The position numbers and the translations under genes were made by a program. Below are positions 1-9,400 of a stretch of 64,000 nucleotides of DNA, one piece after another; positions within the stretch are counted from its first letter, which is position 1; each line of letters begins with the position of its first letter. Under the pieces are notes generated by a model, which was given only the letters and a program-made list of their open reading frames with translations, was not told the origin of the DNA and did no database searches. The DNA comes from CAYLRU01 sp964386565 (lineage in GTDB: Bacteria > Desulfobacterota > Desulfobacteria > Desulfobacterales > UBA5616), in contig CAYLRU010000003.1 of NCBI GenBank assembly GCA_964386565.1, positions 1 to 64,000 on the forward strand, written 5' to 3'.

Positions 1-17
1 CCATCTTAAGTCCCATA

Positions 18-49
18 AGCCGGATTTTACTGTAAATCCGGCTTTTTTT
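18..49 (+). terminator. Rho-independent terminator of an upstream gene
   Basis: A perfect 10-bp inverted repeat (positions 18-27 and 34-43, core AGCCGGATTT) with a 6-base loop is followed directly by a run of seven T (43-49). It ends a plus-strand transcript that enters from the left of the window. Confidence 0.85.
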
Positions 50-481
50 ATGCCCCACGAGTTTATTGGATTTGCTGAAATAGAGCAGGATGACCCTATT
101 TGTGAAAGTTATGGCGATTATGAGTGGAATAATTGCCGGAATTTACCACAGGAATGTAGAAAAATCCAACATATCGGAAATATGTTCAACCAGAGGGATT
201 CTTTTTATTCTGTTTTTCCAAACGATATTCCGTATATTTTCATACAAGGCCTTTAATATACTATTATTCCCGTCTCCAACGCCCGGACCCGTCCATATGG
301 AAAGATCAGGCAGTTTCGCATTAACATCTGCTTGTTTTCAACCGTCTTCTGTTGCACGTGCCGTGTTTTCCAACATCTTTTTTAAAAAATAAGCCGGGCT
401 GAAAATTCCAAAAAGTCATGATTATGATTATAATTAATTAAATTAGATGGTTAATATTATAGTTGGCTGAAAACCGTCTTC
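50..481. other. Long non-coding region upstream of the GcvH-like genes
   Basis: No convincing gene is seen here. The plus-strand open frames (50-256 and 90-392) have no recognisable domain, and the minus strand is broken by stops. The right part is AT-rich. Positions 350-375 hold an inverted repeat TGTTG-N16-CAACA that includes the palindrome GCACGTGC (354-361). It lies about 110-130 bases upstream of the sigma-54 element, where an enhancer-binding protein could bind. That role is inferred from spacing only. Confidence 0.4.
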
Positions 482-497
482 TGGCATACATATTGCT
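482..497 (+). promoter_or_regulatory. Sigma-54 (-24/-12) promoter
   Basis: TGGCAT-N5-TTGCT keeps the invariant GG-N10-GC spacing of sigma-54 promoters and matches the consensus TGGCAC-N5-TTGCW at all but one position. Transcription would start near 508, about 45 bases before the ATG at 552. A sigma-54 activator and its kinase are encoded 3-6 kb downstream and are the natural candidates for driving it. Confidence 0.75.
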
Positions 498-551
498 GAA
501 TAATTCCTAAAAGGCAGACGAATATGATCCATTTAACAAAAGGAGGACGGG

Positions 552-1553
552 ATGGCAGAAGAATTAGGCAAAAAACGAAGAAGTCGGTTGGGTTATGGGT
601 CCACATACCGAAAAGCCTCAGGAAAAATGGATAACGGGGAAACGAGGGAAATCAATACGGTGCTTGGCGGACAGGTTTGGAAAATTACACCGGACAAGGG
701 TGTAAAATCTCAAAACCCGTGTCTTTGGATGAAGGCCGGCGTGGTGGAATTCAAAAATTGCAATAATTACTATGATTGCACCACCTGCAAATACGATCAG
801 GGCATGCTCATGCAGGTAAAAAAAGGCAAACGGATGAGTTGGCAACAATCCATGGCAAAGAAATCAGGACTGGAGAGACTCTGTCGCCACAGTTTGACTG
901 AACGCATCGGAAAACGTGTATGCGCCTATGACTATCAATGCCAGAAATGCGATTTTGATCAGTTATTTGAAGATATTCTGACGCCCAAAACCAAAAACAG
1001 GCCCCATACGGTGCATCAGGTGAAAGGCTTTGCAGTTCCCGAGGATTATTATTTTCATGATGGTCATGCATGGGCAAGGGTTGAGAGCGGCGGTTATATC
1101 AGGGTGGGCCTGGATGACTTTGCGTTAAAAGTTCTGGGAAAAGCCGATGCCTTGGATCTTCCATTGGTCGGAAAAGAATTGAACCCAAATCAGCCGGGAT
1201 GGGGGCTTAAGCGAAGGGATAATTACGCGGACATTCTGTCTCCGGTGGGTGGCGTGATCATGGAAGTCAATGCAACCGTCAGGGAACATCCGGAATTGGC
1301 CAATGATGAACCCTATGGCGAGGGGTGGTTGTTTTTATTACATACACCGGACATCAAAAAGTCTGTCAAGGAACTGATGACGGATACAACGAGCTTTGGC
1401 TGGTTGAACCAAGAGGTGGAAAGATTGGAAGCCATGGTGGAATCGGTCGCCGGGCCACTTGCGGCAGATGGCGGTTTTTTAACGGAAGATGTTTACGGTA
1501 ACATTCCGGAAATCGGCTGGACAAATCTGACAAAAACTTTTTTAAAAACCTGA
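552..1553 (+). CDS. GcvH-like protein with cysteine-rich N-terminal domain (first of pair)
   Basis: This 333-residue protein has an N-terminal region with eight cysteines (57, 70, 76, 79, 111, 124, 130, 133), including two CxxC pairs each followed by an aromatic-Asp motif (CKYD, CDFD). A glycine-cleavage H-protein-like (lipoyl) fold covers about residues 155-265. GcvH carries its lipoyl lysine eight residues before the SP turn. Here that residue is Asp223, so lipoylation is not expected. The C-terminus has a conserved block (AGPLAADGG, PEIGW, KTFL) shared with the next gene. The start has a strong AGGAGG (541-546) and follows the sigma-54 promoter. The cysteines could bind a metal or Fe-S cluster. 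Function is unknown, and a regulatory or redox role is only inferred. Confidence 0.75.
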   Translation: MAEELGKKRRSRLGYGSTYRKASGKMDNGETREINTVLGGQVWKITPDKGVKSQNPCLWMKAGVVEFKNCNNYYDCTTCKYDQGMLMQVKKGKRMSWQQSMAKKSGLERLCRHSLTERIGKRVCAYDYQCQKCDFDQLFEDILTPKTKNRPHTVHQVKGFAVPEDYYFHDGHAWARVESGGYIRVGLDDFALKVLGKADALDLPLVGKELNPNQPGWGLKRRDNYADILSPVGGVIMEVNATVREHPELANDEPYGEGWLFLLHTPDIKKSVKELMTDTTSFGWLNQEVERLEAMVESVAGPLAADGGFLTEDVYGNIPEIGWTNLTKTFLKT

Positions 1554-1628
1554 ATCATCGTGTCCCTTTTTCATGTTGTAATACGAAAAAATCATTATGT
1601 TAACACTATCAGAGCAAAGGAATACAAC

Positions 1629-2561
1629 ATGCAAACCCATCGTATGAAAAGAGATAATGATGATAAAAATTATCCCTGCATCTGGATGCAGGGCGGGGTG
1701 GTTAAAAAGAAATACTGTTCCTCGGAATATGATTGTCCTTCCTGTCACTATGATAAGGTGCTGCTTAAAAAAGCCGAAGAAAATCAAAAACGACGGGATG
1801 CGGGTGAGGTTTTAGAGGGGAAGCGCGGGAAGATTGAATTCTGGAAAGATAAAATTATGAAAACGTCTTCTTCGCCCTTCAGCCGTCCGTGTGTACATTC
1901 CATGAAGCAGAGAATAAATTTCAGGCCGTGCTTTCAGGATTATCAATGTACATCATGCGAGTTTGACCATTTCTTCATGGATGAATTTACGGTTCATACG
2001 GTTACGCAGCCCGTTGATGTTATGAACATCAAGGGATTCAGGATGCCCCAGGGGTTTTATCTGGACCGAGGCCATACCTGGCTGAAAGTCGAAGAAGAAG
2101 GAGAGGTCCGAATCGGCTTTGATGATTTTATGATGAGGGTACTGGGACCCATGGACAAGATCGAAGCGCCGCTGATCGGGCAGGTCGTAAAACGGAATCG
2201 GTCCGATATTCGTCTCAGGCGCGGCACTTACAAAGCAAAGGTCCGTTCACCGTTAACCGGTATTGTTACCGCGGTAAACCCTGATTTGATGAAACAGCCT
2301 CATCTGGCAAGAGAATCACCCTATACGAAAGGATGGGTTTTAAGAGTCCATCCAAGGAATCTTCGCAGAGACTTAAAACACATGTTTATCGGCGAGCAAG
2401 CAAAAAAGTTCGTATCTCGAGATGTGGACAAGGTTATAAGTCTGATAGAAAAATATTCAGGTCCCCTGGCTGCGGATGGCGGGGAGCTGGCCGGGGATAT
2501 TTTTGGCTGCGTTCCGGAAATCGGTTGGGAACGATTGGCAAAGACCTTTCTCCGGATTTAG
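1629..2561 (+). CDS. GcvH-like protein with cysteine-rich N-terminal domain (second of pair)
   Basis: This is a 310-residue paralogue of the preceding protein, starting 75 bases after it and probably in the same transcript. The same eight-cysteine pattern is present (17, 30, 36, 39, 88, 101, 107, 110), followed by a GcvH-like fold and the same C-terminal block (GPLAADGG, PEIGW). The position of the lipoyl lysine is Thr200. Lysines lie nearby (202, 204) but out of register. The ATG at 1629 is chosen because AAAGGA (1616-1621) lies seven bases before it. The frame is open upstream to a GTG at 1560. Keeping the cysteines while losing the lipoyl lysine in both copies suggests the cysteine domain is the working part. 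Confidence 0.72.
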   Translation: MQTHRMKRDNDDKNYPCIWMQGGVVKKKYCSSEYDCPSCHYDKVLLKKAEENQKRRDAGEVLEGKRGKIEFWKDKIMKTSSSPFSRPCVHSMKQRINFRPCFQDYQCTSCEFDHFFMDEFTVHTVTQPVDVMNIKGFRMPQGFYLDRGHTWLKVEEEGEVRIGFDDFMMRVLGPMDKIEAPLIGQVVKRNRSDIRLRRGTYKAKVRSPLTGIVTAVNPDLMKQPHLARESPYTKGWVLRVHPRNLRRDLKHMFIGEQAKKFVSRDVDKVISLIEKYSGPLAADGGELAGDIFGCVPEIGWERLAKTFLRI

Positions 2562-2675
2562 CAACTGAATTATCGTAACCACCACGAAATGGCTTGCCGA
2601 TGCATCCTGCCCGCAAGGTATTCCAATGCCGGATCCTCCCAATGCACCCTCGCAGGCCGTGAGCACCGGTGCCTG

Positions 2676-3227
2676 TTAGAGGCGTTTCTTTTCGTCCTCC
2701 AAAAAGACCTGGCAATACCGGCAAAGAAGGTCGTTTCTCAAATCAACCTCTTTTACACTTCGACAAAAATTCATGATGCATTCCTTATTCTTACAATGCC
2801 TGAGATTAAAGGTATGGCCGATTTCATGGACAGATTCCTTAACAATTCTGTTTCTGAAGATTTTCTCCGGGTCAAAGGACAGGTTGTCTTCGTTTAATCG
2901 GAATGTGGAAACGATGCACGCTTTGCCGTTCAATTGGGCTTCTCCGAAAACGTAAGTCAGGATGGGGATGAACAAATCCACCCGTGTGATGGCCAGAACC
3001 TTTAAATACCCTTCCGGCACCTTGGCTTCCAGCTTGTTCAAAATGAGCGTTGAATGGTATTGATCCCGATCGGTATGATAGGCAAATGAAAGGTCGGACA
3101 GAATCGGCGCGACATGGGACGCATATCCGAATATCTGATAAATCCGGTCACCGATTTCCTGCAACAAAACCGGATCAAAATCACCAATGGGTGAGATCAG
3201 GATTTTATGTGAATCAGGTGACCCCAA
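2676..3227 (-). CDS. amzA: Archaemetzincin-family zinc metalloprotease
   Basis: The protein carries the archaemetzincin signature HEIGHTFNLRHC, that is HExxHxxxxxHC, followed by CxxxxCxM-type spacing (residues CKNKECIMNF) and a further CRYC pair, as expected for a catalytic zinc plus a structural zinc site. The frame continues upstream inside the sigma-54 activator gene, so a long start is unlikely. A TTG at 3227, just after the activator's TAG (3229-3231), gives a 183-residue protein of normal family length and is my choice, although no clear ribosome site precedes it. It probably follows the two-component genes in one transcript. Archaemetzincins are peptidases of unknown physiological substrate. 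Confidence 0.78.
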   Translation of the reverse strand: MGSPDSHKILISPIGDFDPVLLQEIGDRIYQIFGYASHVAPILSDLSFAYHTDRDQYHSTLILNKLEAKVPEGYLKVLAITRVDLFIPILTYVFGEAQLNGKACIVSTFRLNEDNLSFDPEKIFRNRIVKESVHEIGHTFNLRHCKNKECIMNFCRSVKEVDLRNDLLCRYCQVFLEDEKKRL

Positions 3228-3228
3228 T

Positions 3229-4563
3229 CTATTGCCGAATTCCGTAACGTTTAATTTTGTTATAGAGCGTGGAACGATCGATACCCAATATTTTTGAACA
3301 CTTGGTAATGTTCCAATTGTTGCTTTGCAGGGTCTGTTCAATATGGTTTTTTTCGATTTCCTTTAGGCTGCCGTTCCTAGGTCCAGCCGCATCTGCATAA
3401 AATATCGGCAGATCCTCCGCCATCAGACGTCTGCTCTTACCGACGACAACGGCTCTTTCTATTGCATTTTCCAGCTCACGTACATTTCCGGGCCAATCAT
3501 ACAGCATCATTTCGTCGAGTGCATTCCGGTGGATGCTGTCTATCCGCTTTTTGGTCTCCTGGGTGTAACGATGCAAAAAATGATCGGCAAGGAGGGGAAT
3601 GTCCTCTTTTCGATTTCTAAGCGGCGGCATTTCAAAGCTGATGACGTTTAATCGATAATACAGGTCTTCTCTGAAAATGCCTTGTTTGATAGCCTCCTTC
3701 AGGTTTCGGTTTGTTGCTGCAATAACCCTGAAATCCACATCCAACGGCTGGGTTCCGCCGACCCGATAAAAAACGCGGTCTTCAAGAACGCGTAATAAGT
3801 CAATTTGCATCCGCATTGAGATTTCACCGATTTCATCCAGAAAAAGCGTACCGCCGTGGGCCAGTTCCAACCGCCCTTTTTTGGTGGTTTTGGCATCGGT
3901 AAACGCGCCGGCCTGATGTCCGAAAAGTTCGCTTTCCATCAGATGCTCCGGGATGGCGCCGCAATTCACCGTCACAAAAGGGCCTGCGCAACGGGGACTT
4001 GATGTATGGATCGCCTTTGCAGCCAAACCTTTGCCGGTACCCGTTTCTCCCGTAATAAGAACGGTTGAATCCGATAATGCAACGTCATTTATCAATTTAA
4101 AGATCTTTTGCATGGCCGCGGACTGGCCGATGATATTCTCAAAGCGGGTTCTATCCTCGAACTGTTCCTTTAAATATTCATTTTCCCGGGCCTGGGCCTG
4201 GTGTTCCATAATTTTGTCCACCAGAATTCCCAGCTCGCTGGGGTCGAAAGGTTTCAGCAAATAATCAAAGGCGCCGTTCTTCATGGCTTCAATTGCGGTA
4301 CCAATGGCCCCATACGCCGTAATCATGACAACCGCCAGGTCCGGGTCATCGGCTTTTACCTTTTTTAAAACTTCAAGCCCGCTGATTCCCCCCATTTTGA
4401 TATCGACAAATAATATATCGTACCGGGAATCTTTTATTTTTTCCAAAGCTTCTTCACCACTTTCAGCGGTATCGGTATGATATCCGTCCCGTTTGAGCCA
4501 GTCGGCCAAAGACTCCCGTAAAATCAATTCATCGTCCACAATTAAAATTTTGGGGATGTTCAT
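3229..4563 (-). CDS. Sigma-54-dependent response regulator (NtrC family)
   Basis: A 444-residue activator. It has an N-terminal receiver domain (phospho-acceptor Asp54, conserved Lys in LLKPFDP), an AAA+ sigma-54 interaction domain with Walker A GETGTGKG (172-179), GAFTDA (219-224) in place of the usual GAFTGA loop, and Walker B LFLDEIGE. A Fis-type helix-turn-helix is at the C-terminus (ITKCSKILGIDRSTLYNKIK). The ATG at 4563 begins the receiver domain and is preceded by CGGAG. It lies 88 bases downstream of the cognate kinase. A likely target is the sigma-54 promoter at 482. The GAFTDA variant is known in the family and need not impair function. Confidence 0.93.
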   Translation of the reverse strand: MNIPKILIVDDELILRESLADWLKRDGYHTDTAESGEEALEKIKDSRYDILFVDIKMGGISGLEVLKKVKADDPDLAVVMITAYGAIGTAIEAMKNGAFDYLLKPFDPSELGILVDKIMEHQAQARENEYLKEQFEDRTRFENIIGQSAAMQKIFKLINDVALSDSTVLITGETGTGKGLAAKAIHTSSPRCAGPFVTVNCGAIPEHLMESELFGHQAGAFTDAKTTKKGRLELAHGGTLFLDEIGEISMRMQIDLLRVLEDRVFYRVGGTQPLDVDFRVIAATNRNLKEAIKQGIFREDLYYRLNVISFEMPPLRNRKEDIPLLADHFLHRYTQETKKRIDSIHRNALDEMMLYDWPGNVRELENAIERAVVVGKSRRLMAEDLPIFYADAAGPRNGSLKEIEKNHIEQTLQSNNWNITKCSKILGIDRSTLYNKIKRYGIRQ

Positions 4564-4651
4564 GAATCGCTCCGTTTTCTTTTTCCCGTTAATGGCACAT
4601 CCATATGCCCATTTGAATTTTTCCGCAACTGAATATATAAAGGCGATTTTC

Positions 4652-6157
4652 TCATGCAGGCAAGGTAATGGTAAATGTGGTGCCCTCTCCAAGTTTTGAT
4701 TTAACCTTAATGGACCCGTTGTGGTCCTGAATAATGCCGTATGCCACGGACAACCCGAGCCCTACGCCTTTTCCTTTCTTTTTTGTCGTAAAAAACGGTT
4801 CATATATTTTTGTCAGGTTGCTGTCGGGAATACCGACACCCGTATCGGTAAAAAGAACGAGGATTTTATCTGATTTTGCATTTTTTTTCGTGACAATGGT
4901 TAACGACCCGCCTTTCATGTTGCCCATTGCTTCCACGGCATTGGATATGATGTTCATAAAAACCTGTAATAACTGGTCTTCAGAACCATATACCGGCGGG
5001 AGGTTCGGTGAAAGCCGTTTCTTGACATGGATCTGGTTGATCTTCATTAAATTTGCGTTCAGCAGAAGGGTTTTTTCAATTAAATGGTTCAGGTCCAAAT
5101 GCGCCAGCTCGATCTTTGATTGGCGCGAAAAAGACAACAAATTAGAAATGATTCTGCTGATGCGACGTGTCTCGGTTTCCATAAGATCCAAATATTTGGA
5201 CAGATCAGAAAAATCCTCAACACTCGAACTGTTTTCTTCGAGGATACGTTTAATCAAGAGGGTCAAGTTCAATATACCGGCAACCGGATTGTTGATTTCA
5301 TGAACAACGGATGCGGACAGTTTCCCCAATGAGGCCATCTTGTCCTGATGAAGCAGTTTTTCATGGGTCTTTTTCAGTTCCCTTGTCCTTTCCTCGACCA
5401 TTAACTCCAGACGGCGGGTTATTTCTTCTTCCTCTTTCTTTCTTTGGGTGATGTCGCGGCTGATCTCAATAAACTTTGAGACTTTTCCCGGTTTTTCCCA
5501 TATGGGATAAATCGTCACTTCAATGTAACGAATCTCCCCGTCGCTGCCCAGGCGGCGGATGACGCTTTGACCCGGGGCCTTATTGCCGATGGCTTTCTTT
5601 AAAGGACAATAAAAATTGTTTGAGCAGATATGGTCTTTTTGTTGAAATATTTCATGACATTTTTTCCCGATGACATCTTCCCGTGAATAATTCATCTGCT
5701 TTAAAAATGATTCATTCACATCCGCTATGGTCCTGTCGGGTGTAATGACCAGAATATTTTCCTGAATACCGTTTATAACCGTCTCAATTTCCTTGGCCCG
5801 ATCGGAGATGGCATCCCAAAACAGCTTGAATGTCTGATAGGACAACAACCGTATATGGGCCGGTTTGGTCGCCAGGATGTCTTCCAGTATGTTTTGACTC
5901 GGCGTTAAAATAGCAATAAGATCGATGCTGTGAACGGGATTGTATAACTCGTGGTAATCATCAAAGACCTTAAGCCCTATTTTTTCGGCGAATATCCTGG
6001 CCGGCGCGTCGGGATCCGGGTGGGCCACGGCGATAACGTGCGCATTGACATCCCGTTTGTACTCCTTGACAATTTTTTCAAGAACCTCTTGACAAAAATC
6101 ATCACCACCCACCAACGCGATATTGACAATGGAAAGAGGGAGGTCTTTTTGCATCAT
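4652..6157 (-). CDS. PAS-domain sensor histidine kinase with N-terminal Rossmann-like domain
   Basis: A 501-residue soluble kinase with no membrane segment. Residues about 8-115 look like a nucleotide-binding Rossmann fold of the GFO/IDH/MocA type (NIALVGGDDF, IDLIAILTPS). A PAS domain follows that contains cysteines (CHEIF, ICSNNFYC) and could hold a redox or metal site. Then come a coiled linker, a HisKA region with phospho-acceptor His (SASVVHEINNPVAG), and an ATPase domain with N, G1 and G2 boxes (NIISNAVEAM, DTGVGIPD, GKGVGLGLS). It sits directly upstream of the sigma-54 regulator and probably phosphorylates it in response to a cytoplasmic redox or ligand signal. The signal itself is not evident. 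Confidence 0.9.
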   Translation of the reverse strand: MMQKDLPLSIVNIALVGGDDFCQEVLEKIVKEYKRDVNAHVIAVAHPDPDAPARIFAEKIGLKVFDDYHELYNPVHSIDLIAILTPSQNILEDILATKPAHIRLLSYQTFKLFWDAISDRAKEIETVINGIQENILVITPDRTIADVNESFLKQMNYSREDVIGKKCHEIFQQKDHICSNNFYCPLKKAIGNKAPGQSVIRRLGSDGEIRYIEVTIYPIWEKPGKVSKFIEISRDITQRKKEEEEITRRLELMVEERTRELKKTHEKLLHQDKMASLGKLSASVVHEINNPVAGILNLTLLIKRILEENSSSVEDFSDLSKYLDLMETETRRISRIISNLLSFSRQSKIELAHLDLNHLIEKTLLLNANLMKINQIHVKKRLSPNLPPVYGSEDQLLQVFMNIISNAVEAMGNMKGGSLTIVTKKNAKSDKILVLFTDTGVGIPDSNLTKIYEPFFTTKKKGKGVGLGLSVAYGIIQDHNGSIKVKSKLGEGTTFTITLPA

Positions 6158-6476
6158 ATGCCTCTCTAAGCTATCGATGTTTTGTTTTTAATGCTTTTGA
6201 ACAGCATGGGGAAACTGGTTTGTTATGAATTCTATTTATTTTTTAAAATCAAATCAATGCCAAAAATGAAGTTTAAAAAATTATTTTTAAAATCAAGTAA
6301 AACTTAAAAAAATGTGATTGACAAAAATCTTTTTTAAAAGATAAATAGACAACTTGGTTTAATCGTCAAAATTAGCCTTATTATAAAATCTTCCAACAAA
6401 ACGCCCGTACAAGAATGACTGAAAATCTGCGATATTATCAAAATTCAATAAAAGCACCCAGCAAAAGGAGTGTTCA
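6158..6476. other. Divergent intergenic region between the kinase and hdrA1
   Basis: This AT-rich 319-base stretch holds no gene. It must carry promoters for the minus-strand two-component genes and for the plus-strand hdrA1 operon. One plus-strand candidate is listed separately. No sigma-54 element was found here. Confidence 0.6.
6318..6346 (+). promoter_or_regulatory. Candidate sigma-70 promoter for the hdrA1 operon
   Basis: TTGACA (6318-6323) is a perfect -35 box, followed after 16-17 bases by GATAAA/ATAAAT (6340-6346), a weak -10 match. It lies about 130 bases upstream of the hdrA1 start. Confidence 0.4.
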
Positions 6477-9400
6477 ATGTCTGAAAAGGTTAATGGTTCC
6501 GTATTAGTTGTCGGAGGGGGAATCGCAGGCATGCAAGCGGCGCTTGATCTGGCCGATTCCGGTTATTTCGTCCATGTAGTTGAAAAATCTTCCGCCATCG
6601 GCGGCGTAATGAGTGAGCTTGATAAAACCTTTCCCACCAATGACTGTGCCATGTGAATTATTTCACCGAAACTGGTCGAGTTCGGCCGGCATTTAAACAT
6701 AAACCTGATTACTTGTGCTGAGGTACAACATATCGAGGGAACAACGGGAAATTTCAACGTCAAGATCAAAAAAACGCCCCGGTTCATCGACCCGGCAAAA
6801 TGTACGTCCTGTGGAGACTGTGCCGAGGTATGCCCGGTATCGCTGCCCAATGAGTATGATCAATGCCTGAACAATCGAAAGGCCACCTATAAAAAATATG
6901 CCCAGGCCATACCCGGTGCATTTGCCATACAAAAAACGGATAAGGCCCCATGCCGGCTGGCTTGCCCGGCCGGGCTCAATGTCCAGGGATACGTCCAGAT
7001 GGTGGGCCAGGGCAAATATAAACAGGCCCTTGAAATTATCATGGAGGATCTTCCCCTGCCGGGTGTTCTGGGTCGGATTTGCCCCCATGGATGCGAGGAT
7101 GCCTGCCGCCGATGTGAGGTGGATGAACCCGTCGCCATCCGGGATTTGAAACGCCTGGCTGCGGATCAATTCGATCCGAGAGAAATTGCCGTGGAATGTC
7201 TGCCGGAAAGAAAAGAAAAAGTCGCCATTATCGGATCTGGTCCGGCAGGTCTGGCCGCAGGGTATCATCTGGCAAAAGCGGGAATTAAATCCACGATTTT
7301 CGAAGCATTGCCGGAAGCCGGCGGTATGTTGCGGGTGGGTATTCCCGATCATCGGCTGCCCAGGGAGATCCTGGATAAAGAAATCGAAATTGTCACCAAT
7401 CTGGGCGTGGAAATTAAAACCAATACCCCGCTGGGTGCTGATTTAACAATAGATGATTTGTTTCAGCAAGGCTACAAGGCCGTATACCTCGCATTGGGTG
7501 CACACAAAGGGATAACCCTGGGCATACCCGGTGAAAAATCCGAAGGTGTCCGGCAGGGAGTCGACTTCCTAAGAGAGCTGAATCTGACTGGAAAAGCCCC
7601 CGTGGGTGAAAAGGTCGCGATCATCGGCGGTGGAAACGTGGCCATTGACGTGGCACGTTCCGCCGTACGACTGGGTGCAAAAGAGGTGAGCATTATCTAT
7701 CGCCGGACCCGGGCTGAAATGCCGGCCTGGGAGGAAGAAATCTGCGCCGCGGAAACCGAGGGTGCAAGCATCACTTATTTGGCGGCGCCTCAGGAAGTCG
7801 TGACCCGGGATGGCAAGGTCGTCGGCCTTCGATGCATCAAAATGAAACTGGGCGAACCAGACTCGTCCGGGAGAAGACGCCCCATCCCCGTACCCGGAAG
7901 TGAATACGAGATCGAAATCGACCAACTCATCCCGGCCATCGGGCAACGTCCCGATCTTTCAGCCTTGGAAGATGTTACAGGACTTGAATTTACACGATGG
8001 GGAACCGTGGAGACGGATGCCATTACTTACGCTACAGGACGGGAAGGGGTTTTTGCCGGCGGAGATCTGCAGACCGGTCCCTGGGTGGCCATCGGTGCCA
8101 TTGCCGCAGGACGTGAAGCAGCGGAATCCATTGTCCGGTACTTTGATAATCAGGACATGGTGGCTGGCCGTGAACCCATTGAAAAAGAGGATCCGGTTTA
8201 CAGACCGGTTCCGAAAGATGAAGCCAGAAAAGCAAGGGCTAAAATGCCTGAATTGGCGCCGGAAAGCCGGCAAGGGAATTTTAATGAGGTCGAACTCGGC
8301 TATGATGAAAATACCGGACAAGAGGAGGCCCATCGTTGTCTGAATTGCGGGTATTGTTGCGAATGTTTTCAATGCGTGGAGGCATGCGGTGCGGGTGCCG
8401 TTACCCTTGAAACCCATGCCCAGCAAACGGAAACCCTTGACATTGAGGTGGGGTCGGTCATTCTCTCTCCCGGATTTGAGCCGTATAATCCCTCTGATCT
8501 GGACTTCTACGGCTACTCGGACTTGCCCAATGTTGTATCCGCCATGGAGTTCGAGCGCATTTTATCCGCTTCCGGTCCCACCGAAGGCCATGTGGTGAGA
8601 CCTTCAGACCACAAGGAGCCGAAAAAAATTGCATGGTTTCAGTGTATCGGGTCCCGGGATGTGAACCGGTGCGACAATGCCTACTGCTCCTCCGTGTGTT
8701 GCATGTACGCCATCAAAGAATCGGTCATTGCAAAAGAGCATATCGGGAATGATCTGGAGTGCGCCGTATTTTATATGGACATTCGAACCCACGGCAAGGA
8801 CTTTGAGCGATATTACGAAAATGCCAAAGATCAGGGAGTGCGTTTCGAGCGCTCACGGGTGCATACCGTCAAACCGGTAGGGAATACGGGAGACCTCGAA
8901 ATTCGATATGTCCGGGAAGACGGCGAATTGGTGACGGAAGTTTTTGATATGATCGTCCTTTCCGTGGGACTTGAAACACCGGCTGATGTTATCAAACTGG
9001 CGGAATCACTGGATATTGAATTAACCGATGGGCATTTCTGCGATACGTCAAGCTTTTCTCCTGTATCCACATCCAGAGAGGGAATTTTTGCCTGCGGCGC
9101 CTTCCAGGGGCCCAGGGATATTCCCCAATCGGTTGTGGATGCCAGTGCGGCAGCTGCTGCCGCAGGTGAAATTCTAAGTCCTGCACGAAACACCCTGACC
9201 GTTAAACCGGAACTTGTGCCGGAGATCAATGTTGCCGGAGAACGTCCGAGAATCGGTGTGTTTGTCTGTAATTGCGGTATCAATATCTCCGGCGTAGTGG
9301 ATGTGCCGGCGGTTCGGGATTATGCCGCTACCCTTCCCTATGTGGAATATGTGACGGACAACATGTATACCTGTTCCCAGGATACCCAGGATGCGATGAA

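Noticed and set aside
62..380. Minus-strand frame with an internal TGA that could suggest another selenoprotein
   Set aside because: It has no recognisable family and soon meets a TAA. No SECIS-like hairpin was seen, so a decayed or chance frame is more likely.
50..392. Two overlapping plus-strand open frames of 68 and 100 codons
   Set aside because: No domain, no ribosome site. The frame at 50 starts next to a terminator, and the sequence looks like leader DNA.
552..2561. Calling the two GcvH-like genes true glycine cleavage H proteins
   Set aside because: The lipoyl lysine is replaced (Asp or Thr), there is an extra Cys-rich domain, and no gcvT or gcvP lies nearby.
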